DNA of 64,000 bases from Marinobacter fonticola (GCF_008122265.1 NZ_CP043042.1:4464001-4528000), one strand, 5' to 3'. Positions 8,074-18,059 are shown, numbered from the stretch's first letter. The notes: generated from the letters alone by a model not told the origin. Translations and numbers: made by a program.

Positions 8074-8709
8074 CTAACCCGCCAGGCCGACACTACGGAT
8101 AAAGCCCGCAATACCGGTCATTACAATTTCCGCGGCCATGGCCGAGAGGATGAGGCCACTGATCTTGGACATGATATTCAATCCGGTCTTGCCCAAGCCC
8201 CGCTCCAGATAGCCTGACAGGTAAAGCAGAGCGGCTAGGGCCAGAAGGCCGGTAATCAATCCCAGCACGCCGCCCGCCATTTCCGGCAAGGTTTTAAGCT
8301 CGGCGCCGTAAACCAGAATGGCACCGATAGTGGCCGGACCGATAATGATGGGAATCGCCAGGGGCACTACCGCAATATCGTCGCGGTCTTCCGTAGGCAA
8401 CCCAGTGGCGTGGTTACGCGTACCGCTGGTGACCAGACTGATGGCCGTCAGAAACAACAACGAACCAGCGCCGATACGAAAGGAATCCAGGGTGATGCCG
8501 ATGGCATCGAACAGCACCGGACCGGCAAAGAACAACGCCAGGCCCAGGATCAGGGCAGACAGACAGGCCCGGTGGATCACCTTGTGCTTGTGCGCCGTAT
8601 CGTCCCCGCGCGTCAGGGCGAGGAACATCGTCACCACGAAGAAAGGCGCCAACAGGAACAAAAAGCGAATGGAGCTGCTCAAGTAAGTGGCAAAAAAGGT
8701 CTGCAACAT
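8074..8709 (-). CDS. MarC family integral membrane protein
   Basis: The 211-residue protein has six hydrophobic helices and the MarC/UPF0056 signatures RIGAGSLLFLTAI and PLAIPIIIGPATIGAILVYG. Despite the name, the family is no longer thought to confer multiple antibiotic resistance, and its function is unknown. The start ATG has only a weak Shine-Dalgarno. It stands alone, separated by about 140 bases from the haemoglobin gene and about 175 from the divergent hydrolase. Confidence 0.9.
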   Translation of the reverse strand: MLQTFFATYLSSSIRFLFLLAPFFVVTMFLALTRGDDTAHKHKVIHRACLSALILGLALFFAGPVLFDAIGITLDSFRIGAGSLLFLTAISLVTSGTRNHATGLPTEDRDDIAVVPLAIPIIIGPATIGAILVYGAELKTLPEMAGGVLGLITGLLALAALLYLSGYLERGLGKTGLNIMSKISGLILSAMAAEIVMTGIAGFIRSVGLAG

Positions 8710-8884
8710 GAACGTCTCAGTCAGAACGGAAAGGAATGATGGGAAGCGGCCGGGAGGCTAACCCAGGCGGAGCCAACGAACCATGCGTAGTTCCGCTAGT
8801 GCACTGGGAAGCCTGGCCATTATTGGCTCGACTATGGGAAGCTGCAGCCTCAGCCCATAAAGCGTAGCGTCAACGGAGGACAAC

Positions 8885-9757
8885 ATGCATCTAAGCAGCC
8901 CCAAACGCCTGAACACCCCCCGCGGCACCTTCAGTTGGCGCGAAGGTGGCAGCCCTGACGGTTTTCCTGTGGTGATGATTCACGGCTGGCCGGAAAGCAG
9001 CTACTGCTGGGAACAGGTCGCGGCCCGCCTGGATCGGCAACTGAGGGTCATCGCGCCCGACCTGCGGGGACTGGGCGACAGCGAGCGCACTGAGGGCGCG
9101 GAGCACTACCGCAAGCAGGCACTGGCCGAGGATGTCGTCAGCATGCTGGACGCGCTGGCCATCGATGACTTCTATCTGGTCGGCCACGACTGGGGCGGCA
9201 TCGTGGCTCAGGAAATGGCGCTGGCCATACCGGATCGGATCCAGAAGCTGGTGATCATGAACATCGCGGTGATCAACAACCTCAAGGGTAACCGGGAAGT
9301 CATCGACAAGGTCCGTGCCGGTAGTGGCAGCGCCTATTGGTATCAGCATTTCTTGCAAACGCCAGACCTGCCGGAAGCCATGATTCCCGGCAACGAGGCG
9401 GCCTGGCTCGGGCACTTCCTGCGCACCTGGAGTAAGGACGGCTTCCCGCAAGACGCCTTCGACGAGTACGTGCGCATGTATAGTATTGCCGGCACCGCAG
9501 GCGCCGGCGCCAACTACTACCGCGCCTTCCATGACGACGCCAAACGCTGGGGCGCTACTGCCGGCCATATCTGGCCCATGCCCGCACTCTACATCTACGG
9601 CAACCGCGATCAGGTGATCATTCCCGAGTATCTAAACCATATCGAAGAATGCTTCGCCAGCCTCCGCGTGGAGCAGGTCGACGCCGCGCACTTCCTTCAG
9701 GAGGAGAAACCGGACGACGTCGCCCGGCATATGAACCCGTTTTTTCTGACGGATTAG
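8885..9757 (+). CDS. Alpha/beta hydrolase, epoxide hydrolase-like
   Basis: The 290-residue enzyme has HGWPES near residue 33 (the HGxP oxyanion motif) and GHDWGG near 99-104, where Asp is the nucleophile, as in soluble epoxide hydrolases and haloalkane dehalogenases rather than the Ser of lipases. A late acid (YGNRDQVI) and catalytic His (DAAHFLQEEKP) complete the triad. The HGWP motif favours an epoxide hydrolase; fluoroacetate or haloalkane dehalogenase remain possible. A good Shine-Dalgarno (GGAGGA) precedes the start. It converges on the DMT exporter gene. Confidence 0.85.
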   Translation: MHLSSPKRLNTPRGTFSWREGGSPDGFPVVMIHGWPESSYCWEQVAARLDRQLRVIAPDLRGLGDSERTEGAEHYRKQALAEDVVSMLDALAIDDFYLVGHDWGGIVAQEMALAIPDRIQKLVIMNIAVINNLKGNREVIDKVRAGSGSAYWYQHFLQTPDLPEAMIPGNEAAWLGHFLRTWSKDGFPQDAFDEYVRMYSIAGTAGAGANYYRAFHDDAKRWGATAGHIWPMPALYIYGNRDQVIIPEYLNHIEECFASLRVEQVDAAHFLQEEKPDDVARHMNPFFLTD

Positions 9758-9773
9758 CGGCGGCGCGGGCCTG

Positions 9774-10670
9774 TCAAACAGGGCCCTTAGCCTTTGCCGC
9801 CGGTACCTGCGAAGGCTTGCGGAATAGCACGTAGTTGCCTAGCAACGCCAGCGCTGCGCCAATAATCGCCGTCACCGTCCATTCGAAGCCTTCCAGCCAG
9901 GTGGAGACGCTGAGGGCGACCACGGGGAACAGCACCGTGGCATAGCCGGCGCGATCGGCTCCCAGCGTACGGATAACCGTGAGATAGCTGTAGAAGGCGA
10001 CGATTGAACCGGGAATCGCCAGAAACACCGTCGCGCCCCAGAACGAATCGGACGCCGGCAGATGCCAGTCGACACCCTGGATCAGACACCAGGTACCCAG
10101 AATCAACGCCCCATAGAACATGGCCCACGCATTGCCCGCCAGCAACGGGACATCCGCTGCACGGACCCGCAAGCTAATGAGGTTGCCGAAGGAAAACCAG
10201 AAGGTGCCACCGAGGGCAAACAGAATCGCCGGGAGCGTGGCATTACCCAAGTTCAAATCGTGCCAGAATAGCAAGGCGACACCGGACACCCCCAATGCCA
10301 CAGCGGGGTAAATGCGCCGGTTAGGCACCAGCCGCATTAATAGCCAGCCGTTGAAGGCGTTGAATAGCGCGGCCAGCGAAAAGACCACGGCCAACAGGCC
10401 GGAGGTCATGGTTTCCGCCGCGCGGTAGATCAGCAGGAAGTTCACGCTATACAACGTTAATCCCTGCAGAACCAGCAAACCGTGCTGATGGGGGCTCAAC
10501 CTGGGTAGGCGCCGGACCACCGCCAACACTGCAAGCGCGGTAGCCGCCGCCATGGCAAAGCGATAGAAGACCGCCAGGTCCACGGACGCCGCTTCCACTT
10601 GCAGACGGATAGCCGTCCAGGTCAGGCCCCAGATCAGGACAGTCAGGACGTAATGAGCGGCGATGGGCAT
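9774..10670 (-). CDS. EamA-family (DMT) transporter
   Basis: The 298-residue protein has ten hydrophobic helices arranged as two EamA repeats, the drug/metabolite transporter fold, beginning AHYVLTVLIWGLTWTAIRLQ and ending in a basic tail. Members export amino acids, nucleosides or drugs; the substrate cannot be read from the sequence. It is unrelated in operon structure to the second DMT gene at 24.7 kb. The gene ends 16 bases from the convergent hydrolase stop. Confidence 0.88.
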   Translation of the reverse strand: MPIAAHYVLTVLIWGLTWTAIRLQVEAASVDLAVFYRFAMAAATALAVLAVVRRLPRLSPHQHGLLVLQGLTLYSVNFLLIYRAAETMTSGLLAVVFSLAALFNAFNGWLLMRLVPNRRIYPAVALGVSGVALLFWHDLNLGNATLPAILFALGGTFWFSFGNLISLRVRAADVPLLAGNAWAMFYGALILGTWCLIQGVDWHLPASDSFWGATVFLAIPGSIVAFYSYLTVIRTLGADRAGYATVLFPVVALSVSTWLEGFEWTVTAIIGAALALLGNYVLFRKPSQVPAAKAKGPV

Positions 10671-11039
10671 GGACGGCGATTCCTTGCTGCAAGTCGGACA
10701 AGCCCCCGCAGGATAAACGCTCAGTCCAGCGACAGATAGCCCGAAACCCCATTGAAGTCATGACCTCAGCGTCAAACGGCAAGAGGCCCTCCCTTCCCTG
10801 GAAAAATGAACCCGCGCACATTCTGAGTATCTGCCATTTAGCGCATTAATAAACTTTAATCCAATCCACTTCCGATGGCCCTCCGCCATCTTGCCGTGAA
10901 GCCAAGATTTTTTCTGAGATAGGGGGTTTGTTCTTACGGCTTAAGATTAATATTCAGTAATTCGCGCGACTGGTCCAACTCGCCGTCATCAACCATATTG
11001 TGCCTAACTTTCGAGAACAGCGTCGAACAGGGGCATAAA
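10671..11039. other. Intergenic region between divergent DMT and protease-partner genes
   Basis: No gene is seen in this 369-base gap. Its right half is AT-rich and contains TTGTTC at 10928-10933 and TATTCA at 10951-10956, spaced by 17 bases, a weak candidate sigma-70 promoter for the protease operon. I recognised no riboswitch or repeat. Confidence 0.35.
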
Positions 11040-11777
11040 ATGCGACATACCAAAATTTTATTCATGACGCTGACAGCTATAGTCGGCGGCCTTGCCTGGC
11101 TTATCTACCCACAGGCTGGTGACGATGAGGCTGTCCTCAACGCCCAGCAAACCCAAGCGCAACCCCAGCCTCCAGCACCACCGGCGGCCGCACCGGCGCA
11201 TCAAGGCCAGTCGCAGACGCCGTCGGGTCCGGCGCCGGGCCCCGTCGTCGCCACGCCGTCCCCGGCTCCCGCGGGGTCCGGCAGCCGCAATACCGCCAAT
11301 ATGCCCCTGCCGGAACCCATCCCGCGCGCATCCCGCCAGCCTCAGGCAGAACTCTGGCAGGTGAGTACCAACGCGCCCGCGACTCAGGTGGACGGTATTC
11401 CCGCAACGCGCATTTCCGTCCAGCCACGCGTGCTCGATACCATGCATGTAGGCCAGGAAGTGACCCTGCCCATCCCGAACCTTAATCGCTCGGTGACCGC
11501 CAAGATCACGTCCACGCACAACCAGCTTAATAACGTCGAAGTCTTCAAAGGTCCGATAACCGACGGTCACCCTAAGGACAATGTCATTATCACCCGCGGC
11601 CAGACCAGTACCTATGTCGTCGTCGCGACACGGGAAGGCGTCTATTCCGCCACCATCGATAACCGCACGGGCAACGCCACCCTTACCGATGAAGGCGATA
11701 TCAACGAAGGCATCCAACCCGGTGACGACAGCGTTACCGTGCCCGGCATTGAGATGCCCACCCCTGAATCGAGTTAA
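11040..11777 (+). CDS. Membrane-anchored or secreted partner of the downstream metalloprotease (unknown family)
   Basis: The ATG at 11040 gives 245 residues. An N-terminal hydrophobic segment (residues 5-23) is a signal or anchor, followed by about 75 residues of Gln/Pro/Ala-rich linker. The globular part (about 110-245) is beta-rich, with VFKGPITDGHPKDNVIITRG and STYVVVATREGVYSATID. From memory this resembles the N-terminal pro-domain seen in other bacterial reprolysin-like proteases, here encoded as a separate protein. The protease gene starts 91 bases downstream and, unlike many relatives, lacks a pro-domain of its own. A trans-acting propeptide, chaperone or inhibitor is therefore an attractive inference, not an identification. 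Confidence 0.6.
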   Translation: MRHTKILFMTLTAIVGGLAWLIYPQAGDDEAVLNAQQTQAQPQPPAPPAAAPAHQGQSQTPSGPAPGPVVATPSPAPAGSGSRNTANMPLPEPIPRASRQPQAELWQVSTNAPATQVDGIPATRISVQPRVLDTMHVGQEVTLPIPNLNRSVTAKITSTHNQLNNVEVFKGPITDGHPKDNVIITRGQTSTYVVVATREGVYSATIDNRTGNATLTDEGDINEGIQPGDDSVTVPGIEMPTPESS

Positions 11778-11800
11778 TGACCATGAATAACGACAAAAAC

Positions 11801-11836
11801 GGACGTCTATCGGACGTCCAGGGTACAGCTGTACCC
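11801..11836 (+). promoter_or_regulatory. Two tandem hairpins in the partner-protease intercistronic gap
   Basis: GGACGTC/GACGTCC (11801-11807/11813-11819, loop TATCG) is followed by the perfect palindrome GGGTACAGCTGTACCC at 11821-11836. Neither has a T-run. They sit between two co-directional genes and could set relative expression by mRNA processing, stability or partial termination. Confidence 0.5.
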
Positions 11837-11868
11837 GGTAAAACCAACCAAATCGCAAGGCAGAAAGA

Positions 11869-13629
11869 ATGATGAAAAGGACGAGTCAATGGGTGGCAGG
11901 GCTGGGCGCCACCTGTATTGCTTTAGGCGCACAGGCGACGGAAACCATCGACGTGCTGGTGCTGTATATCGACGACGCCACGCAGACCCGTAACGGCAGC
12001 GATATCGACGCCCGCGTCGCCTCGTATATCGAATATACCAATCAGGCCTACCAAAACAGCGAGGTAGACATGCAGTTGCGCCTGGTAGGCGCTGAGAACG
12101 TAGACCTGCCTTATACCTACGTCACCGGCGACAATCTCGGGGCGTTCCGCAACGACGGAACGGTGGCGCAGTTGCGCCAGCAGTACGGCGCCGACCTTGT
12201 GACCCTGCTCAATCTGCGCGAGCCGGTCAATGGGGGCTACGTCTGTGGTATTGCCTACGTACCGCCGGGGCAGCCCGGCACCGGCCAGTTCTATAGCAAC
12301 GCCCCCAGTCTGGGCTTTAGCCTGGTGGGTATCGATTGCGGTTACAGCACCTTCAGTCACGAACTCGGTCACAACATGAGTTTGGGCCATTCCTACGTCC
12401 AGCAATCCGAAGGCGGCCTCTACCCCTGGGCCCGGGGCCACGGTGTCAACGGTCTGTTCAGCACCATCATGGCCTACCCCCAGGCCTACGGCACCCGCAA
12501 CCAGGTGCAGCAGTTCTCCAGTCCGCAGCAACGCAAGTGCGAAGGCCAGCTTTGCGGGGTCGATCGCAATCAGCCGGACGGCGCGGATTCAGTGGGTAAC
12601 CTACGGGTAGTGGCCAGTCAGGTGGCCGGCTTCGTGCCGACGGTCAACCCCGGTGACGACGATGGCGGTGGCAACGGCGATTTGCCGATCTGCAACAAGC
12701 CGGAGCTGGAGGGCAACCTGCTGCAGCAAGGCGACTTCAACAGCCTGTCCGCCTGGGACGCATTTGCCAATGCCGCCACGCTACAGCAAAGCGCCTTTAC
12801 CGCCGATTGCGGCCGGGATTACGTGCTGCGCGTCACCGACCGCTCCCAGTTCTACGGCGGCCCGGTGCAAGACATGACCGGCGTGGTGGAGGGCGGCCAG
12901 CAATACCGCCTGACCGCGAAACTCGGTATTGCATCCGGCGCCGAGCGCGACAACATCCGCGCCACAATCCAGCTCAGCGACAGCCAGGGCACGCGCTATC
13001 AGTACCTGCCGGAAGCCTCGTTCAGCAACAGTGAGCTGAGCACCTACGACCACACCTTCACTCTGGATGGCGACTCGTCGTTGAATGGTGCTCAACTGGT
13101 GTTCTATGGCCCGGAACCCGGCGTCGATTTCTACGTGGACGAGGTGAAACTGGTCAACGCCGGTACCCCCGAGACAGAGGAGCCCAAGCTGCTGGTCGAC
13201 GAAGGATTCGAGAATGGCGCCACCGGCTGGGGCGCGTACTTCGGTACCGGGCTCTACTTCTCCCGCACCGCTCAATCCGGTAACTACGGGCTGCTGTCGG
13301 CGAACCGGAACAGCTGGTACTCGGGCCCCGGCTTTGACGTGCATGGCGTACTGCAAGCCGGGCAGACCTATCAAGCCAGCGTGGATGTGTTCCTGCGCAA
13401 CTCGGCGCTCGGCTCGGACAATGCCCAGCTCTGGGCCTACTACGTGGATGACGCCGGCCCCCATTGGCAGCAGCTTGGCGGCGAAGCCATCGCCACCCAT
13501 GCCTGGCAGCGGATCGAAGCCAGCTTCCGCGTCGACGCCGAAGGACCGGTGACCCAACTGCGTCTCCATGTGATGGGACCGGAAGCGGCCACCCGGCTGT
13601 ATATCGATAACCTGCAGGTGCGCCAGTAA
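11869..13629 (+). CDS. Secreted metzincin-type (reprolysin-like) metalloprotease with C-terminal binding domains
   Basis: The 586-residue product has a signal peptide (cleavage near AQA-TE), a protease domain (about 25-260) and two C-terminal beta-sandwich domains (about 275-430 and 440-586) that look like CBM4/9 or CenC modules (GDFNSLSAWDAF; GFENGATGWGAYF). The zinc site is HELGHNMSLGH starting at residue 164, with a Met-turn TIMAYPQ further on. The metzincin consensus has Gly eight residues into the motif; here it is Ser, with Gly two residues later. Cysteines around 185-235 probably form disulphides. It is likely exported and binds polysaccharide or cell-surface glycan while cleaving protein. 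The upstream gene is probably its partner. Confidence 0.88.
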   Translation: MMKRTSQWVAGLGATCIALGAQATETIDVLVLYIDDATQTRNGSDIDARVASYIEYTNQAYQNSEVDMQLRLVGAENVDLPYTYVTGDNLGAFRNDGTVAQLRQQYGADLVTLLNLREPVNGGYVCGIAYVPPGQPGTGQFYSNAPSLGFSLVGIDCGYSTFSHELGHNMSLGHSYVQQSEGGLYPWARGHGVNGLFSTIMAYPQAYGTRNQVQQFSSPQQRKCEGQLCGVDRNQPDGADSVGNLRVVASQVAGFVPTVNPGDDDGGGNGDLPICNKPELEGNLLQQGDFNSLSAWDAFANAATLQQSAFTADCGRDYVLRVTDRSQFYGGPVQDMTGVVEGGQQYRLTAKLGIASGAERDNIRATIQLSDSQGTRYQYLPEASFSNSELSTYDHTFTLDGDSSLNGAQLVFYGPEPGVDFYVDEVKLVNAGTPETEEPKLLVDEGFENGATGWGAYFGTGLYFSRTAQSGNYGLLSANRNSWYSGPGFDVHGVLQAGQTYQASVDVFLRNSALGSDNAQLWAYYVDDAGPHWQQLGGEAIATHAWQRIEASFRVDAEGPVTQLRLHVMGPEAATRLYIDNLQVRQ

Positions 13630-13660
13630 CATTCTGGCCGCCGAGAGCATGACGAAAGTG

Positions 13661-13685
13661 AGCCGGGCCACGTGCCCGGCTTTTT
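13661..13685. terminator. Bidirectional terminator after the protease gene
   Basis: AGCCGGGC-CACGT-GCCCGGCT, an 8-bp stem, is followed by TTTTT and directly precedes the stop of the convergent TetR gene. It should end the protease transcript; the minus-strand side lacks a good T-run. Confidence 0.85.
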
Positions 13686-14304
13686 AATTCTCTTCCCTGA
13701 AACCCATAACCACCCGCGCCATCAAATCCTCGATGCGGCCGATGGCGTTGTCGTCCTCGCCACGCCCGGTCAGCACTACCTGGGAACCGATGGTGGCAAC
13801 GTAAAGCAGCAGCGATAGGTCCCGGGTGCGCTGGGGGTCCTTGCTGATGTGCTGGAACAGAATGCAGTTCTGGCTGATTCGCGCCTCGTCCACCTGCTCG
13901 ACAATACCCGCCGCATAGGCGTCCCGCCGGGCGAAATCCCGCACCGCCAGTTCCACCTGCAACCGCCGCACGTTACGCGCGGCATCGGTCAGCAGCAGTT
14001 CGAGGATCTGTCGCAACTCCTCTGAGGTGTTCTCGCCCTTGGGCTTCCAGTATTGCAGCTCGTGCAGGCGGCGATCCCGCCAGCGGTCGAGGAAGCTCAC
14101 TACCAGGTCTTCGTGGTCGCGGAAATGCCAATAAAAGCTGCCCCGGGTGACGCCCAGCTTCTTGGCCAGGGTCATCACCCGCAGATGGCCAAAACCGCCT
14201 GCGGCAATCTCGCCGGCAGCCGCATCCAGCCAGTTATCCCGGGTCAATTGCGCCTTGTCGGACGTGCGTGAGCTGCGCTTGGCCTGGGTTTTAGCCTCAT
14301 TCAT
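13684..14304 (-). CDS. TetR-family repressor of the beta-oxidation operon
   Basis: The 206-residue protein has a basic N-terminal tail and a TetR helix-turn-helix (about residues 20-75: FGHLRVMTLAKKLGVTRGSFYWHFRDHEDLV). The C-terminal ligand-binding domain is of an uncharacterised type. It is transcribed away from the hydratase/dehydrogenase gene, and two near-identical dyads in the shared promoter region (14394-14430) are its likely operators. An acyl-CoA effector is the natural guess from the regulated genes. Confidence 0.88.
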   Translation of the reverse strand: MNEAKTQAKRSSRTSDKAQLTRDNWLDAAAGEIAAGGFGHLRVMTLAKKLGVTRGSFYWHFRDHEDLVVSFLDRWRDRRLHELQYWKPKGENTSEELRQILELLLTDAARNVRRLQVELAVRDFARRDAYAAGIVEQVDEARISQNCILFQHISKDPQRTRDLSLLLYVATIGSQVVLTGRGEDDNAIGRIEDLMARVVMGFREEN

Positions 14305-14393
14305 GCCGGTTGCTGATCCTGTTGCCGAAATATGAGCGACGAATTCTACATGATGCGGTCAAGTCCTTCGCCAGCGTTGACCACTTCTTCAAC

Positions 14394-14430
14394 ATACATT
14401 AGTGTACGGAAAAACAATACACCAGTGTAT
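14394..14430. promoter_or_regulatory. Two tandem TetR-type operators
   Basis: ATACATTAGTGTAC (14394-14407) and ATACACCAGTGTAT (14417-14430) are dyads with 6-base arms and a 2-base centre, spaced 23 bp centre to centre, about two helical turns. They lie between the divergent TetR gene and the beta-oxidation operon and are the obvious binding sites for that TetR protein. Confidence 0.75.
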
Positions 14431-14529
14431 GGAGTCTTCGACCATCGATTCCTGCACCTGTCCTCGATCCAATGCGGGGGTCGGCGTCAGCAATTCGCTC
14501 CGCCCCGCGTGCCAATAAGGAGCACTCGA

Positions 14530-16629
14530 ATGAGCACCGCGCACTACGACGTGAACGGCGACATCGCCGTCATCCGCCTGGACAATCCGCCAGTCAACGG
14601 CCTGGGCCTGGCCTTGCGCCAGGGCATCGTCGACGGCATCAAGCAGGCCGAAAGCGATGACGCCATCAAGGCCGTCGTGCTGATCGGCTCCGACCGCGCC
14701 TTCTCCGGCGGCGCCGACATCAGCGAATTCGGCACGGACAAGATGCTGGCCGAGCCGATCCTCACCACCGTGATCAACTACCTGGACACCGCCAAGAAGC
14801 CGGTGATCGCAGCCATCAGCGGCGCCTGCATGGGCGGCGGGCTGGAGCTGGCACTGGGCTGTCACTACCGCGTGGCCAAGCCCGATGCGCAGATTTCCCT
14901 GCCAGAAGTGAAGCTGGGTATTTTGCCCGGCGCGGGCGGTACCCAACGCCTGCCGCGTCTGATCGGCGCAGAGCACGCGCTCAACATGATCGTCTCCGGT
15001 GCCGCAGTCCCGGCCAAGCAGTTCCAGGGCAGCCCGCTGTTCGATGACATGGCCGAGGGTGACCTGCTCGAAGGCGCCTTGGCCTACGCCAAGAAAGTGA
15101 TCAGCGAGAACCTGCCGCTCAAACGCGTGCGTGACCTGAAAGCCAAGCACGAGAATCCGGAAGGTTTCTTCATGTTCGCCCGCAATACCGTGGGCGCGGT
15201 GGCCAAGAACTACCCGGCGCCGCTGAAGTGTGTCGATGCCGTTCAGGCCGCCGTTACCAAGCCTTTCGACGAGGGCATGAAGGTCGAGCGCGAAGCCTTC
15301 GCCACCCTGCTGCAAACCCCGGAATCCAAGGCCCTGCGTCATGCGTTCTTCGCTGAGCGCCTGACCAGCAAGATCGCCGATGTACCGAGCGATACCCCGA
15401 CCCGCGAGATCAAGCAGGTCGGTGTGATCGGTGGCGGCACCATGGGCACCGGCATCAGCATCAATTTCCTCAATGCCGGCATCCCGGTGACCTTGGTGGA
15501 AATGAAGCAGGAAGGTCTGGACCGTGGCGTCGCGGCCGTCCAGAAGGTGTACGAAGGCCGGGTCAAGAAAGGCAAGATGAGCGAGGATAAGGCCAAGGCC
15601 TGCATGGACCTGCTCACGCCCAGCCTATCCTACGACGACCTGAAGGATGCCGACCTGGTGATCGAGGCGGTGTTCGAGGAAATGGGCGTCAAGCAGTCGG
15701 TGTTCGAACAACTGGATGCCACCTGCAAGCCGGGCGCGATCCTCGCCTCCAACACCTCCACCCTGGACCTGAACAAGATCGCCAGCTTCACCAAGCGTCC
15801 AGAAGACGTTATTGGCCTGCACTTCTTCAGCCCGGCCAACATCATGAAGCTGCTGGAAGTGGTACGCGGCGACAAGACCGCCAAGGACGTGCTGGCCACC
15901 GCCATGAAGCTGGCCAAGACCATTAAGAAAACCGCCGTGGTGTCCGGCGTGTGCGATGGCTTCATCGGCAACCGCATGATCAACCAGTACCAGCGTGAAG
16001 CCATATTGATGCTGGAAGAAGGCGCCACCGTGCAGCAGATCGACAAGGCCATCGAGAAGTTCGGCTTTGCCATGGGCCCGCTGCGCATGGCGGATCTGGC
16101 CGGCGGCGACATCGGCTGGGCCATCCGCAAGCGCCTGTACGCCGAAAACCCGGATATGAAGAAGATGGTGGTGGCCGACCGCCTGTGCGAGATGGGCCGC
16201 TACGGGCAAAAGACCGGCGCTGGCTTCTATCGCTACGAGCCGGGTAACCGCAACGCCCTGCACGACCCGGAAGTGGACAAGGTGGTCGACGAGGTGCGCG
16301 CCGAACTGGGCATCACCCCGCGCAAGATCAGCAACCAGGAAATCGTCGAACGCTGCGTCTACGCCCTGGTCAACGAGGGCGCCCGCCTGCTGGACGAAGG
16401 CATCGCCCAGCGCGCCTCCGATATCGACATGGTTTACCTGACCGGTTACGGCTTCCCGATCTTCCGGGGCGGCCCCATGCACTACGCCGAGGAAGTGGGC
16501 CTGCCCAATGTGGTCCGCGCCATGGAAGCCTTTACCGATACGCATACCCAACCAGGTTTCTGGGAACCGGCCCCGCTGCTGGCGCGCTGCGCAGCAGAGG
16601 GCAAGCGTTTCGATGAGCGCTCCAAATAA
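14530..16629 (+). CDS. Bifunctional enoyl-CoA hydratase/3-hydroxyacyl-CoA dehydrogenase (FadB/FadJ/PimF-like)
   Basis: The ATG at 14530 follows AAGGAG by seven bases and gives 699 residues, near the usual length; an upstream ATG at 14332 is spurious. The hydratase half has [22 protein letters not shown] with the first catalytic Glu, and [15 protein letters not shown] with the second. The dehydrogenase half has the NAD loop [13 protein letters not shown] near residue 300 and catalytic [16 protein letters not shown]. It converts enoyl-CoA to 3-ketoacyl-CoA in two steps. It heads an operon with a thiolase, two acyl-CoA dehydrogenases and an SDR, the same set as in pim-type dicarboxylate operons. 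Confidence 0.93.
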   Translation: MSTAHYDVNGDIAVIRLDNPPVNGLGLALRQGIVDGIKQAESDDAIKAVVLIGSDRAFSGGADISEFGTDKMLAEPILTTVINYLDTAKKPVIAAISGACMGGGLELALGCHYRVAKPDAQISLPEVKLGILPGAGGTQRLPRLIGAEHALNMIVSGAAVPAKQFQGSPLFDDMAEGDLLEGALAYAKKVISENLPLKRVRDLKAKHENPEGFFMFARNTVGAVAKNYPAPLKCVDAVQAAVTKPFDEGMKVEREAFATLLQTPESKALRHAFFAERLTSKIADVPSDTPTREIKQVGVIGGGTMGTGISINFLNAGIPVTLVEMKQEGLDRGVAAVQKVYEGRVKKGKMSEDKAKACMDLLTPSLSYDDLKDADLVIEAVFEEMGVKQSVFEQLDATCKPGAILASNTSTLDLNKIASFTKRPEDVIGLHFFSPANIMKLLEVVRGDKTAKDVLATAMKLAKTIKKTAVVSGVCDGFIGNRMINQYQREAILMLEEGATVQQIDKAIEKFGFAMGPLRMADLAGGDIGWAIRKRLYAENPDMKKMVVADRLCEMGRYGQKTGAGFYRYEPGNRNALHDPEVDKVVDEVRAELGITPRKISNQEIVERCVYALVNEGARLLDEGIAQRASDIDMVYLTGYGFPIFRGGPMHYAEEVGLPNVVRAMEAFTDTHTQPGFWEPAPLLARCAAEGKRFDERSK

Positions 16630-16697
16630 CTCGGGTATCCGGTCAAAGAATTCAAGCGGGGTCGCCTCCGGGCAGGTCCGCCAACAGGAGAATTGTT

Positions 16698-17879
16698 ATG
16701 TCCAATGATGTCGTCATCGTATCCACCGCCCGTACCCCGCTGGCCAAGTCCTGGCGTGGCGGGCTGAACATGACCCACGGCGCCACCCTGGCCGGCCATG
16801 CGATCCAGTACGCGGTCGAGCGCTCGAAGGTCGATCCCAACGAAATCGAAGACGTGCTGATGGGCTGCGCCCTGCCCGAAGGCTCCACCGGTAACGATGT
16901 GGCCCGCATGGGCGCGATCCGCGCGGGGCTGCCGGTTTCCGTAGGCGGTGCGACCATCAACCGCTTCTGCTCCTCCGGCCTGCAGGCCATCGCCATGGCG
17001 GCTCAGCATATCGCCGTGGATAAGGTGCCGGTGATGGTGGCCGGCGGTGTCGAGTCCATTTCCACCGTTCAGGCCAACGTCAACCAGAACTACTTCATGG
17101 AGCCCTGGCTGGCCAAGAACAAGCCGGAACTCTACTGGTCCATGCTGCAAACCGCTGAAACCGTGGCCCAGCGCTACGGCATCAAGAAAGAAGACATGGA
17201 CGAGTACGGTGTGCGCTCGCAGCAACTGGCCGCCAAGGCCCGCGAGGAGGGCAAGTTCAACGACGAGATCGTGCCCATCACCACCACCATGGGCGTGGCG
17301 GACAAGGCCACCGGCCAGTTGAGCACGAAAGAAGTGACCGTCAGCCAGGACGAAGGCATCCGTCCAGATACCAACCTCGAAGGCGTAAAAACGATCCGCT
17401 CTGCCATGCCGGGTGGCGTGGTGACGGCGGGCAATGCCAGTCAGTTCTCCGACGGAGCCTCCGCCTGCGTGCTGATGGACGGCAAGCTGGCCCAGCAACG
17501 CAATATCGAGCCGCTAGGCATCTTCCGCGGCTTTGCGGTCGCCGGTTGCGAGCCGGACGAGATGGGCATCGGCCCGGTGTTCGCCGTGCCCAAGCTGCTC
17601 AAGCGCCATGGCCTGAGCGTGGACGACATCGACCTATGGGAGCTGAACGAAGCCTTCGCCGTGCAGGTGCTCTACTGCCGCGACAAGCTGGGCATTCCCC
17701 AGGATCGCCTGAACGTCAACGGCGGCGCTATCGCCGTGGGTCACCCCTACGGCACCACCGGCTCGCGTCTCACCGGCCATGCGCTGATCGAAGGCAAGCG
17801 TCGCGGCGCGAGGTACGTGGTCGTCACCATGTGCGTCGGCACCGGCATGGGTGCTGCCGGCCTGTTTGAAGTGGCTTGA
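16698..17879 (+). CDS. Acetyl-CoA C-acyltransferase (3-ketoacyl-CoA thiolase)
   Basis: The 393-residue thiolase has the nucleophilic Cys91 in [12 protein letters not shown], the active-site His in [17 protein letters not shown] and the second Cys in [14 protein letters not shown]. It cleaves 3-ketoacyl-CoA with CoA to give acetyl-CoA and a shortened acyl-CoA. It follows the hydratase/dehydrogenase gene by 68 bases, with AACAGGAG as Shine-Dalgarno, and would form the FadA/PimB-like partner of that enzyme. A REP-like repeat follows before the next gene. Confidence 0.95.
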   Translation: MSNDVVIVSTARTPLAKSWRGGLNMTHGATLAGHAIQYAVERSKVDPNEIEDVLMGCALPEGSTGNDVARMGAIRAGLPVSVGGATINRFCSSGLQAIAMAAQHIAVDKVPVMVAGGVESISTVQANVNQNYFMEPWLAKNKPELYWSMLQTAETVAQRYGIKKEDMDEYGVRSQQLAAKAREEGKFNDEIVPITTTMGVADKATGQLSTKEVTVSQDEGIRPDTNLEGVKTIRSAMPGGVVTAGNASQFSDGASACVLMDGKLAQQRNIEPLGIFRGFAVAGCEPDEMGIGPVFAVPKLLKRHGLSVDDIDLWELNEAFAVQVLYCRDKLGIPQDRLNVNGGAIAVGHPYGTTGSRLTGHALIEGKRRGARYVVVTMCVGTGMGAAGLFEVA

Positions 17880-17910
17880 TTTGGCAGCTAACACCGAGCT
17901 TTAAAGCTTG

Positions 17911-18003
17911 TGTAGCCGACGCTTCAGCGTCGGAGCAGGCGTCAAGCCTGCCGAGACCGGCCGGGGGACTGACGTCCCCACCGAAGCTGAAGCGTCGGCT
18001 ACA
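17911..18003. repeat. REP-like palindromic repeat, copy 1
   Basis: A 93-base element bounded by TGTAGCCGACGCTTCAG and its exact reverse complement (17987-18003). Inside are CGACGC-TTCA-GCGTCG, GCAGGC-GTCAA-GCCTGC and GGGGAC-TGAC-GTCCCC hairpins. It sits inside the operon between the thiolase and first acyl-CoA dehydrogenase genes. A second copy with the same outer arms is at 21222-21313. Confidence 0.75.
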
Positions 18004-18059
18004 CCAACAACAGCACACAATCGCTCAACGGGTTTTTACGTCTCACAACGAGGTTTGCC

